Below, piece after piece: positions 24,201-35,758 of a stretch of DNA of 64,000 bases; within the stretch, counting starts at the first letter, position 1, and each line of letters starts with the position of its first letter. Location: positions 11,172,451 to 11,236,450 of the forward strand of contig CM025855.1 in assembly GCA_003952965.2 (NCBI GenBank), written 5' to 3'. The translations under genes and the position numbers were made by a program. This stretch comes from Morella rubra. Lineage: Eukaryota > Streptophyta > Magnoliopsida > Fagales > Myricaceae. A model generated the notes under the pieces. That model had not been told where the DNA came from. It saw only the letters and a list, made by a program, of their open reading frames with translations, and ran no database searches.

Positions 24201-26129
24201 CTGAGAACATTGAATACCTGCAATTGAAATATAGACAGCACTACCAAATGATGTCTAATTAAAGATGTAGCATATAATATAGCATATCCCCATGCAAATG
24301 CTAACAATTTTGTTTTTATAAGTATGGTCTAGCAATCAGCTGAAGCATGAGCAATATCAATTCTAATATATAAGCAACATGATGTTCAACTTCAATTCTA
24401 AATGACATAAATAATTATGGAAAACTAGAGATAAAACTTTATCAACATTATCCAACCAAATTGTCTTAATAGGATAGTCATTTTACTTTGAGACCAGACA
24501 TTAGACGGTGTCTCGCTCAGTAAAAGAATCTTCTAGTTCTTTAACATGAGTCCAAATCAATTGTCAACATGTCATTATCAATTTTAAATGAGCAAGACAA
24601 TCATGCTAAATCATATAAAATGTTATTGGATCAAAGCACTTCTAGTGCATCAATACATTAGCTTCAATGACCCTCATGGTTGTGAAATACAACCCAGAAG
24701 AGTAAATAGACAGTTTTTCTTATACGAGCTTCTAGCCCAAAACCATTGAAGTTATGATATAGAGATATTCATCATTGCCTTCAATTTTGGATATGATAAC
24801 GATTATGACGAATATCATTAAAATAAAAAAATATTTCTTCTGGATTGACAAAAACACCATTGATGCAAAGTTTTGTGCCTTTTGACAACATTATATTTGC
24901 TCTTCTGGAGCCTCCAATTAGATTTGTTAGACCTAATATGATTTTGACTTTGGCAACATTAAAAGATTGTGTGTGTTGACCCACTATCTGCCAAACATAA
25001 ATCTCCATCAATCATCTCAAAGGGAAATAGTTCATCAGTAAAACACACGAGTCTATATATAAAAAGTTAAACTTAATTGTAAATAATAGACCAAACAAAC
25101 TAAGATACATAAATCATTTTTATTCGTGTAAACATTTCCATCACCTATCAAATGATCAAATTTTTTGTTAGAATATTCAAAGAAATAAGAAACATCAAGA
25201 TTGATAACATAAATACTTTTACAAAAATCAAGACAATCAAAATTATTTTGATCAAGAAAATTTATTTCAATTCCTTTTTCTTTATTTTTTTAATAGAATC
25301 TTTGTATTGGTCTACCACATAATTGGGCACACAACAGGTACATGACCAAGGTCCTTTCATACCATACCAAAAGCAATTATCTTCATAATTCTTCACAGGT
25401 TTAGTCTGCAAAACATTGATCTTTTCTTATTTCTCCTTGTTCCACATCTAGTGGTACAAGTTTTAGCTTTTTGAAGAAGTACGTCCACTTCTGTTTTTAT
25501 TCTTTTGATGTCCACGACCACACTTCTTTTCAAATGAGGTTTTATTCGCTTTAGGAAGTGTTCCATTCACTTCTAGGAATGTGTCATTCGCTTCAATGAA
25601 TGACATAGAGCTAATTGGTCAAGATTGATGATTTTCATCCAAAATTCATTATTTTGTTCAACCATAATTGAACTAATGCTCTCACATGGATAGCTTTTGA
25701 TAATGAAAAATAAAAATAAAAATTTTTGTTGATAACTCAATGACAAATAGTTTCTGATGCAAATGAAGAAAAACACAAGGCTTCCTTCACAATCGTTAAA
25801 GCTTCATGCTGATAATGTGTTGTAAAACTAAAGAGAAGATAGCAATACAATCTTAAAAGTGTAATAGAAGAAAATAAGGCAAGAGAGAGGAGAGGGATAG
25901 TTCTTCAAGAATTATGCTTTATTAATTCAACATATGTGTATTAGTAATACATTTCAAGACCCCTTTACATAGGCATAGGGTCAAAAAAAAATATAATTAA
26001 AAGGGTACATAAATGGTGGGAAAACCAAGAGGTGAGAAAAATCAATAGACTTAATGGTCATCCAAAGTTATCCATAATTATAAGATTAATGGACATCCAT
26101 AATTATCCATATTGATAAGATTCATATCA
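21282..26129 (-). mobile_element. Copia LTR retrotransposon with both LTRs, minus strand
   Basis: Direct repeats of about 315 bases bound it: 21282-21599 and 25818-26129. Read on the minus strand the LTRs start tgttatgaatc / tgatatgaatc and end agttttataaca / agttttacaaca, giving TG...CA ends. A polypurine tract (rc of ctcccccttagatg) abuts the 3' LTR at 21600. After the 5' LTR comes cattatcagcatgaagc, which does not match the usual initiator-Met primer site TGGTATCAGAGC. The flanks (ctata and ctact) do not form a clean TSD. The LTRs have many differences, so the insertion is old. Confidence 0.82.
21600..25817 (-). pseudogene. Decayed Copia gag-pol
   Basis: Blocks appear in the expected order along the minus strand. 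A gag zinc-knuckle relic lies near 25330-25400 (CFWYGMKGPWSCTC, where one Cys and the His are changed). A protease/pre-integrase region at 24781-25011 carries 'LTNLIGGSRRANIMLSKGTK' and 'NDIRHNRYHI'. Far downstream is an RNase H tail with 'IQEKCSLLTIEGSRTPLYEY' and 'CITQTRGGNVKSD' near 22000-22120, then a 'HNIG'-like end near 21850. Stops and frameshifts are frequent. Between about 23560 and 23880 an ATGT-rich, coding-poor segment may be a further small insertion. Confidence 0.72.
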
Positions 26130-26793
26130 CTACTCAAAATAAAAAAGAAAATACTAAATGTTTGTTGAGATAAAAGCCAAGATATGAAGAAATATGACAA
26201 TAAATAAAAGTAAAAACAAACAACAAAATCAATAACTAAAAACCAAAATATTAAAAGATTTTGGAAACAAAAAAATTGGAAATGAAGACCACAGTATATG
26301 TATAAGAAAAACAAATAAGAACAGAGAATTTTAAAAATAATTAAAATGAAATCAATAAAAAAAATGAAAATTATGTTCCACAAAGAAAAATTTTAAAAAA
26401 AATTGGCTGATATTCAAAGAGGTTTCAAAATCAAGTGGGAGCACACAGGGGTACTCTCTCGCCACCCAATGGAAGGAGGCATGACTCATAACAATTGTTT
26501 AATTTAAATGATATCATGAAAAGATTTTTGGATAAACAAATTTGTCTCTGATTATTACATAATTAAATTAAATAGAAAAAAGGTCTAGTCAAATAGTTTC
26601 CATCGCTAAACACAAAATAAAATTTTACTAAGAACAAATGATAGCTTATAAACATAATTTGGTTCCAAAAAACTCTTACACTATTTTTGGTGGTCAAGTT
26701 TTTTGGTGTCTTATCTTTTGTTCCAAAAAGATGCAGACATATTGGAATTAGAATTTGTTTTGCTTATAATTATGAATATGGTTGTATTATAGC
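26130..26793. other. Gap between two Copia elements, no feature
   Basis: Very AT-rich spacer without recognisable genes. The long hydrophobic minus-strand open frame at 26078-26383 is a compositional artefact. Confidence 0.5.
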
Positions 26794-27280
26794 TGACAAG
26801 CTCGACACAATATCATGTGTTAATGAGGATAACAGGAGCAATAAGGTGACATTCAATGGAGTAATAAGGATAATCCTCCGCATCACAATCTCTTCAAATA
26901 TTCAGAAGATATGGATGGTGATAAGGCTGATTTAAGTTTAACATGTTCTCTCAAGGTAATAAATCAAAATGATGCAAAAATATCACATGATTCCAGGGCT
27001 ACAATTCATCAAGTCTCACGACAAAGTTAGAATTTTTGAATGAGCTATCTCTATAAATCCTTCCATATCATATCTTATCTCATCTTTCAAATCTCTACAA
27101 AACCTACCATATCATATCATGATTTTCTTTCAAATTAGCTAAAATCAAACTTTGTTTCCTTATCTGTAAAGTTAGCGTCTTTTAGTATAAATATAGGACC
27201 CTTTCAATACCTATTGCACTCACTTTGAAAAGAAACAAAATTTGTCTAGATTTTTCAATTTTCTTCTTGGTATCAGAGCC

Positions 27281-30200
27281 ATTGTGAGTATAGGTGTTAT
27301 GTTTTGTTTTCAATGGCCACCCTTTCTCTAATGTCAGCAATTTCATTACCTTGAAACTCACCCCTTCAAATTACCCATTGCGGCGGGAGCAATCCCTTCC
27401 CTTACTGAGAGCCCAGATCTCATTTCCCACCTCACTGGTGAAACTGCTCCACCTTCAATGTATGTTGATTCCACCTCTACCCAGCAACCACAAACTCTCA
27501 CTAATGCCTATATTGCTTAAAGAAAATCAAATCGTATGCTCTGTGGTTGACTTATAGGAACTCTGGCAAAAGAGTCTCTCTATCTTATCATTGGACTTGA
27601 CACATCCCAAATTGTGTGGCTTGCCCTCAAGGAAGCATATGCTCGGGATTCTCAAGAACAAGAATACACATTACAACAAGAATTAACCTACCTTCACAAA
27701 GATGAAGAAACAACCTAGGCAAACATCTTTGTCGTTTCAAAAATCTGTGTGATAGTCTTGCTACTATTGGCACTCCTATTTCAGACAAAATCAAGGTCTT
27801 CAAACTTCTCACCAGTCTTGGACCGAAGTATGAGAATTTTGCCACAACCATGCTCAAACCACCGCGCTCTAGTTACTTTGAACTTGTGTCTCAACTACAA
27901 GGGTACGAGCAGCACTAGAAGTGGTACGACTCTAAACATAATTAAGCTAATAGATTGCCTTCTATGGCCAAACCCTTCAATCAAATCTACAAGCCTTCTA
28001 TGGCTAATGACATCATCACCCTTCACAGCAATACAATGCTAGCCAAGGGTCCACTAGTTTAGACTCCTAAGGTAGAGGTTTTCAATTCCAGAATCATCCT
28101 GTCACTAATTTCTCTAATGCAGGTTCATCTCATATGGATGTCAACATTAAGTCCAATTCCTTTTAAACTTCGCCTAACTCCAGCAATGACAATCAAGGCC
28201 ATAAATGGTATCGTAGGGATCTGACATAGACCCCCTCCTAATCAAAGATGCATGACATCGGCTGAATGAGAAATTACCATAATGAACGTTGCCAATATTA
28301 TAGAGGACTTGGCCACAATGTAAAAATCTACTGGTGGATCTCTAAGCAGCCAATCCAACAAGATGATATTCCATGCATTAGTAGCTCTTACTCTCGACAC
28401 ATTGTTGGCTGAAACTGAAAGGATTACTGATACAAGTATCAAATCACATGACTGGCATGACAAGTATGTTAAAAAATTTGCGTTCCTATCGAGGTCTAAT
28501 TTCGTCTTAAATGATGATGGTACTTCTTCTATCTAGACAATTGGAGATACATGTGTAAAAAGTAAGTCACAAAATCTTTGTTAAATTATGTTCTTCTTGA
28601 GCCTAAATTTGCTAAAAATTTAGAAATTTTCTATCTGTTAGCCAACTCACTGATCAATTTCCAGTAAATTATGAATTTTCTAACATTGATTTTAAGGAAC
28701 AGGGACAAATCGTGTAAAAATAAAAGGAAAGTGCGAGGTGATTTATATGTTCTCTCTGATCCTCATGAACTTCATATTTCCAATCGCTTTAAAAGTGGGA
28801 CGAAAGAAGTCTGGCATCAGCATTTAGGACATCTGCAAGCATCTACTTTACAACTTATAAAGAATAAAAGACTCATTGAAGTCATAGGAGAAGCAAAAGT
28901 AGGATAGGTTTGTGTTAGTTGTCAGTTAGGAAAAATGAGAAAATTTTCGTTTAATTATTCTAAGAACTCTAGTTTGTCTCCTTTCAATAAAATTCATTGT
29001 GATCTATGTGGACTTGCTCCTGTTTCTCCCCTTGAAAATTTTCGATATTATGCATGTTTTGTTGACAACTTTACCCGATATACATGGACTGTTCCTTTAA
29101 AGGAAAAAATACGAATTTTTTTCCTTGCATTTGAAAAATATGTGGATTGTCAATTTGACAAAAAAAAATTCAAATATTTCATTATGATGGAGGTGGTGAA
29201 ATTCTTAATTCTAAACTTCCATCTCACTTTCAAGCATATGACATCCTGCATCAAATGTCTTGTCCACACACGCCCGAGCAAAATGGAATGGTGGAGCGAC
29301 GACATTGAATTATTCGAGAGTTGGGCATGACTATGCTCTTCCATAGCAGTGCTCCATTATGTCTTTGGATTGAAACTTTTGTTACAACAGGCTATTTGAT
29401 AAACAGATTGTCATCTTCCACTCTTGATGTTGAGACACTTTATTTTAAATTACATGTCACTCATCCGGTTTATTCCTCCTTACGTATATTTGGTTCACAT
29501 TGTTTTTCTTATACTGGGGATACTAATAAAAATAAATTTGATTCCAAGACAGTGCCTTGTGTTTTTGTTGGCTACAGTGACAGATATAAAGGATACAAGT
29601 TCTTTCATCCTACCACTTAGAAAATGTTTATCTCCAGTCATGTCATTTTTGACAAAACATGTTTTCCTTTCAATGGCATCAAAAAAGAATTCTTGCTCAC
29701 CTACACCAACTCAACCATTGAGTGTATTTGAATCATAGATATCTATTCAACCTTCTAACACTAGTTCTTTGTCCTCACGTGCAAGTATCTAGATGTTATA
29801 ATTCCACATATTATTCTGTCATATCACCTAATTTATGATGATAACATTCATGTTGCATCTCTTGAACCTTGCACCAACATAACATTACCTCACTTGGAAT
29901 TTGCACCTCCTATAATAGTATCTGACTCATTTAGTTCTTCATTGCCATTGGATGCCACTCAAACTAAATGTCTAGACCCACCACCAACTCAACTCATTTG
30001 GCAAGAATCTCCTCCTAATCCGTCAATTGCACATCACACTCCTATCGATCAAATAACTCCTCATGAAATTTCTCTTATCGTGTCTTCTATCATACCACCT
30101 CATCTCATCCATCCTATGGTAACAAGATCACAAGTTGGAATTGTCAAACCTAACCCAAAATATGGGCATGCAGTCATCTCAAAGGTTACTCCACATGAGT

Positions 30201-31726
30201 GTCACTCCATAAAATCTGCTCTTACTTATGATGGTTAGCGTATTGAAATGGAAGATGAAATTAGTATGCTTCATTATAAAAAGACCTGAACTTAGTTGAT
30301 CGAGACCCCAACATGCACATAATTGGGTCCAAATGGGTATTCAAAACAGCTCAAAGCTGACAAGTCTCTTGATGGTCTTAAAGCTCGCCTCGGTGCCAAA
30401 GGATATCAGCAAGTTGATGGTACCAACTACACATAGTTCTCCCCAGTAATCAAACTCGGCACCATTCGACTAGTCATTAGTTTAGCATTGGTTCGCAAAT
30501 GGGAAATTCGTCAACTCAATGTTAAAAATGCTTTTCTCCATAACCTTATTTCTAAAGACATCTACATGGAATAACCACCAAGAATGGTAGATCTAAATTA
30601 TCCATGCCATGTTTGCAAACTTTAGCATGCCTTATATGGTCTCAAATAGACCCTTAGAGCATGGTTTAATCGCTTTAGTTCTTTTTTGCTCTAACATGAT
30701 TTTTGTGTAGCCTTGCTAATCCATCTCTATTTGTTTTGCATTCCTCTATTGAGACACTAATTCTTTTAATTTATGTTGATGACATTATTTTGACATATTC
30801 AAATTGCCAACTCTTAAGTACAATCATTTCCAAGTTAAATGCATAATTTGCAATGAAGGATTTAAGCCCAATCCATCACTTCTTAGGAATCAAAGTTACC
30901 TCTCTCTCTGATGAGTTACATTTATCTTAGTCTCATTATGCTCATATCATCTTAGAAAAAATGCAAATGGTTGATTTAAACCAATGAGCACCCCATTGGA
31001 GACCAAAACATCAGACCTAAACAATGACACTCTCCTCGACGGTCCTTCTTATTTTGGAAAATTGTTGGGGCCTTATAATATTTAACACTAACATGACCCG
31101 ACCTTTCTTTTAGTGTTAATTTTGTATCGTAGTGTATGCATTCACCTACTCATTCTCATTTGAAAATGGTGAGGTGCATACTTCGATATGTTAATCGCAC
31201 TATTCATTATTGACTTCACTTTTCTTCCCACACTACACTTGATATTTTTTCCTTCTCTAATGCAAATTGGGCTAGCTGTCATACCACCAAACAATCCACC
31301 CCTGGATACTACACTTTTCTTGGACGCAAACTCATCTTATGGTGTGCTAAGAAACAGAATACAGTTTCTCTCTCATGTACTGAGGCCGAGTATCGTGCCA
31401 TGGCTCATACAGCAGCTGAGCTTACATGTCTTTCCTTCCTCTTAAGTGATCTTTGTGTTCCATTAACAAGCTCACCAATCCTGTTTTGCAACAACATTAG
31501 TGTGTTACACATGATCGCTAATCCTATCTTTCATGTGAGAAGTAAACATATTGAGTTAGATTATCACTTTGTACAAGAACGGTTTGCTCTTGATCTCCTT
31601 GTTACCAAACATGTATCCACTTATGATTGGTTGACTGATATTTTCACCAAGCCTCTATCCGAAGCCTCTCTTGTAAGTTTTCGCCCTAAACTATGCCTCC
31701 AGCACCAGTACAGCTTGGGGGAGGGT
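27281..31726 (+). pseudogene. Decayed Copia gag-pol
   Basis: Gag starts near 27330 ('ITLKLTPSNYPL'). A GAG-pre-integrase block lies at about 28740-28920 ('VWHQHLGHLQAS', 'CVSCQLGKMRKF'). The integrase core is at about 28980-29330 ('NKIHCDLCGLAPVSP', 'DNFTRYTW'). Reverse transcriptase relics lie at about 30280-31000, including 'LLIYVDDIIL' (the YVDD catalytic box). RNase H is at about 31340-31720 ('SLSCTEAEYRAMAHTAAE', 'IELDYHFVQER', 'LTDIFTKPLSEA'). Frame changes and stops separate most blocks. The last one is the best preserved. Confidence 0.82.
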
Positions 31727-32389
31727 ATAGACAACTAGCTCGACACAATATCATCCATTAATAAGGAAGATAACAAGAACAATAAGGTGACATTTCAATG
31801 GAGTAATAAGGATAATCCTCCTCATCACAATCTCTTCAAATATTCAGAAGATATGGATGGTAATAATGTTGATTCAAGTTCAACGTGTTCTCTCAAGGTA
31901 ATATATCAAATTGATGTAGAAATATCGCATGATTTTAGGATATAGCTCATCAAGTCTCATGGCAAAGTTTGAATTTTCAAATGAGCTATCTCTACAAATC
32001 CTACTATATCATATCTTATCTCATCTTTCAAATCTATACAAATCCTACGATATCATATCATGATATTCTTTCAAATTAGCTAGAATCAAACTTTGTTTCC
32101 TTATCTATAAAGTTAGCGTCTTTTATCATAAATATAGGGGGTTTGGTTATTGTGCAAAGGGTTATTGTGTGAGTGTTTGTGAGTTGATGGCTGAGATTAA
32201 AAGATGGACATTTGACGGCTGAAAAAAGGCCACATCATTTAATGAAGACCCAATTTGGACCCGACCCATTTTACCCATTACCAACCCGTTTTTAAAGACC
32301 CAACCCGTTTCACTTCTCTACTCTCTCTCTCTCTTTCTAATCCCACAGGGTTAGCATTGTGAACTGATTTTATTTTCGCAGAATGTTCC

Positions 32390-34110
32390 AGGACACTGGT
32401 GGGCATTATTGATGATTATTTTGATGTCTACTACACCGAGGAAATGATTGAATCTCGAGTGAAAAATTTAGAGATACGATGTTTTTTCTATTGTTTGTTA
32501 ATCGCATTTTGACTTTGCATTGTCTACATTTATTTACACATTCACATATACATAATTGACATAGAACTCATTTTCTCTTACTCTTAAATCATATCTACAG
32601 CTTTGTAGGTGGACCAACTTGTGTTTAAGGAACTGATGTGTGAAAGATCTCCTAAATTGGACTTGTCGATATATCAAATTTTTTGGTTCAATAATCGTCT
32701 TTTGTCATTCTTTTTATTACATGAACTAGTGTGGGTCTTTTTTTATTCCACTTTTGCTTGTGGTGCAGTTAATCATCTAGATTACCTGGGAGTGCAGGTG
32801 GCATGGATCTCTGAACCCTGGTTCTTATCCATTTTTGTGAATATGCTTCCCTGGGAAAGTGGTGAGGTTTATGTGGTGTGTATTTAGAGGATTGAATTCT
32901 TAACTCTTTTTGTTATAAAAGGTACTTAGCTCCTGACACTTTTGCTTCAGTTTTTCAAGTTTGGGATGTGCTACTTTTCGAAGGGAATCGTGTTATGCTA
33001 TTTCAAACAACACTTGCATTAATGGAGTTATATGGTACTAGGATGTCTCTGTGTGAATTTTGGGCAGTCACACATGAACCAAACTTCATTGTTGTTTTTG
33101 TGGGTGTTTAGAGAGTATAATTTTTTAGTTACGTTATTTTTGTAGGTCCTACTTTAGTTACAACTAAAGGTGTTGAGGATCCAATTACCTTGTTGTAATC
33201 CCTTACTGGCTCTACATTTGATAGCAGTCAGCTTGTCTTGATGGCTTGCATGGGTTATATAGTTGTAACTAAGTCTAGATTGCAAGAAATGAGAAAAAAA
33301 AAAAAAAACACGGCCAGTTATACTAGCAGTAGTGGAGGAGAGATCAAGAAGGGGTCAAGTTTGGAAAAATTCCAAAGGGCTGGCATCTAAGTTGCATAGT
33401 TTTAATCATGATCTTGGATCACTTATAGAAGAAACGAAATCTAGTGAAGGTAGTCATAATCTTACAGTCGGAGATAAATCTCACTTGGACCATTCCTCTA
33501 ATTTGGATGAGTTGCTCAATAGCCTAAGGGTGGATTCAGAAGTAAAGTCTTTACCAGATCATCAAGACAGGTAGCTTTTTTTTCTCTCATCTCTATGTGG
33601 TGCTTGTTTGATATCTAAACTCCATGCATATAGTAGACCCTATGTGATTCTAATATTAATCTTGGGAGATCTATGAGCAAGAGATGTCTTCAGTTTTATT
33701 CCACCTTATCTATTTTGACTTATCCTGTTATTGGTGGACTTGTGGACTGTTCAATTCCAAAGTCACTTGCATTAAAGCCTGTTATCCATGACTCCCCAAC
33801 CTGCTTTGATACATGTTTTCCTAAATATTTATGTCACTTCAGTGCAAAAAGTATTAGGCTTACCTGAATTTCTATATACTCTGCATTTTCTATAATATCT
33901 GCATATTCTATCCAAAACACTACTGTGCATTTTGTCATTTTATAACCCTCGCTATTTTCATTTCACAAGTTACTCATTACTAGATAACTACAAGCAATCT
34001 CTGAGCAACTCCTTTTTTATTGTCAATCATTAACAGTTTCTGTGCAGGTAGTCTGGTTGAAGGTCGAATTATGCAGACTACTGGAGGAGAAAAGATCAAC
34101 TGTACTCAGG
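32390..34110 (+). pseudogene. Captured TBC-domain Rab-GAP gene fragment (multi-exon)
   Basis: Exon-like blocks in sense order match the C-terminal half of a plant TBC (Rab GTPase-activating) protein. They are 'TLVGIIDDYFDVYYTEEM' (about 32394-32458), 'VDQLVFKELMCERSPKL' (32608-32658), 'VNHLDYLGVQVAW' with 'PWFLSIFVNMLPWES' (32769-32860), 'VWDVLLFEGNRVMLF' (about 32958-33045), 'SLTGSTFDSSQLVL' (about 33147-33290), 'SKGLASKLHSFNHD' (to about 33570) and 'VWLKVELCRLLEEKRSTVLR' (34048-34109). Introns with AG and GT borders remain between them, so genomic DNA was captured rather than cDNA. A stop (ttgttgtaa near 33192), a poly-A run at 33295-33308 and a lost donor after the second block make it non-coding. 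The N-terminal half of the gene is absent. Confidence 0.85.
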
Positions 34111-35308
34111 TTTGCAATTTCTATTTGCTTTGTAATTCCATTTACATATTTCAATTGGCTCTCTCTCTCTCTCGTCGGCACTTCCATTTGCTTTGAGTTT
34201 CTGAAACTGAAATAAATATTGGGTGACATAATTGTAAGATAGCTGACTCCATGCTCTGCTTTATGTTCAAACTACAACATGTATGGGCTCTGCAAGTATA
34301 GCCCTATTCCATTCAAACGTGAGAAATAAGATACAAAGATTTCAGAGAATTCACTTGAACGGGCAAGTTTGTCACCAAACTCCATTCAAGCTTTGATAGA
34401 AAGAATTTATTTTTTTGTTGGGAGCAATATGACTAAAATTGAAGGGGGGGGCATGGAAGGCCAAAGAATTGAATTTTTGAAGAGGCAATGAACTTGCTAA
34501 AGATGTAATGACTAACGTGTAGACATGCAATGTGGTTTTGTACTTGGTTTTGGTTGTGGGAACATTGTAAAGATGTGATGCCTGACGTTAGTTATGCATG
34601 ATTGGCGTTTTTTGGTTTTTATCCATTAGCATTTTCTGAGATCACACTCTTCTCCTTTCCAAACATGTTACATAGCAACATTATTGTCTTGCTACAATAA
34701 CCAAACAGAATGTAAAAGTTCGTCTTGCTATAATAACAAAAGAAATTGTACAAAGGACATATACCAAGATATTGAAACTCAAGTACAACCACAAGCAAAG
34801 TTATATATAAATTGTCCTAGGTTATGTCAAATAATACAATTTGGGCAACAAAGTTTAGCTCAAGTAAGGATCTCTACAACTCACCAAGGCTCTTAAATTG
34901 TTTACTTAGTGATTTGTCCTCCCCGTCATCCTCCTCCCTCCCTTGTCGTCCTACAAAGGAGGAATAGAAATTTAAATTTAAATTTAAATTTCAACTCTAA
35001 GCATCAAATTAGAGAACATACCTCCAATTCATCAAGTTGTTCTAAACGGCGAGACACTAGTTGTGACGAAACACGACCAACCCCACGGACACGAGCACGA
35101 CCATGACCACATGAACTCCTTCACTCAACTCCACTCTTTAATCGGTAATATTTGTAAGTGTACTTTTAGCTATTCAAAGAAACCTGTGCTCTACAACCAT
35201 GGACCTGTACGTCTTTCAATTTGTATTATAACGTTCAATAGAAGTCTGCAACCATGGACTTGTACCGACAACATAGACAAAAAGCAAAAGACCTGATCTA
35301 ATACCTAT

Positions 35309-35315
<7 letters not shown>
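34111..35315. other. Rest of Pack-MULE interior, origin unknown
   Basis: No recognisable exon. An imperfect repeat of 'cttgctacaataac' is seen near 34688 and 34726, and aaatttaaatttaaattt near 34970. It ends in a (GA)n run at about 35316-35345, just inside the right inverted repeat; a shorter CT run sits just inside the left repeat. Confidence 0.5.
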
Positions 35316-35347
<32 letters not shown>

Positions 35348-35758
35348 TCGAACTTGAGAGTGAATAGAGAAGTGAAACGGGTTGGGTCTTTAAAAACGGG
35401 TCGGTAATAGGTAAAATGGGTCGAGTCCAACTTGAGTCTTCATTAAATGATATGGCCTTTTTTCAACCGTCAGATGTCCATATTTTAATATCAGTCATTA
35501 TCTCACACACACTCACACAGCAACCCTTTGCGCAATAACCGAACCCTAGATATAGGACCCTCAATACCTCTTGCACTCACGTTGAAAAGGAATACAAATT
35601 TTGTCTACATTTTTCAATTTTCTTCTTGTATAAACAAGATTGGATTAAGCAAAATATGAATTGGTACAAGCTAAAGAATTATGAACATGATGTCTTGTAT
35701 ATATTATACATCCGTTCACTTCTTCATCGGTTGCTTCAAGAAAGGAATTGGGATATTA

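Larger units (their letters stand above)
32139..35546 (+). mobile_element. Pack-MULE carrying a captured TBC Rab-GAP gene fragment
   Basis: A 3,408-base insertion in the 3' LTR of the Copia element. The flanking 10-mers taaatatagg (32129-32138) and tagatatagg (35547-35556) differ at one base; the intact 5' LTR shows the single empty-site version (taaatataggaccc). The terminal inverted repeats are about 187 bases each: left 32139-32325 and right 35360-35546. They start gggtttggttattgtgcaaa and gggttcggttattgcgcaaa and align almost without gaps. Both facts identify a TIR-type MULE. No transposase is present. The interior carries host exons with introns, annotated separately, so it is a Pack-MULE. 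Confidence 0.9.
26794..35632 (+). mobile_element. Copia LTR retrotransposon, 3' LTR split by a Pack-MULE
   Basis: The 5' LTR is about 26794-27267 and shares gctcgacacaatatcat and most of its length with a second copy that begins about 31727. The primer site tggtatcagagcc at 27268-27280 is the classic plant Copia initiator-Met tRNA match. A polypurine tract gcttgggggaggg at about 31713-31725 precedes the 3' LTR. The 3' LTR runs to 32138, is interrupted by the MULE at 32139-35546, and resumes with tagatataggaccctcaatac to about 35632. TSDs of the Copia were not confirmed. Confidence 0.85.

Noticed and set aside
26078..26383. Hydrophobic minus-strand frame of 101 codons, resembling a membrane protein
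   Set aside because: The very AT-rich sequence yields Phe/Ile/Leu codons by composition; part of it is the end of a Copia LTR.
32390..34110. TBC exons as an intact host gene
   Set aside because: It is enclosed by MULE inverted repeats, lacks the N-terminal half, has an in-frame stop, a lost splice donor and a poly-A interruption.
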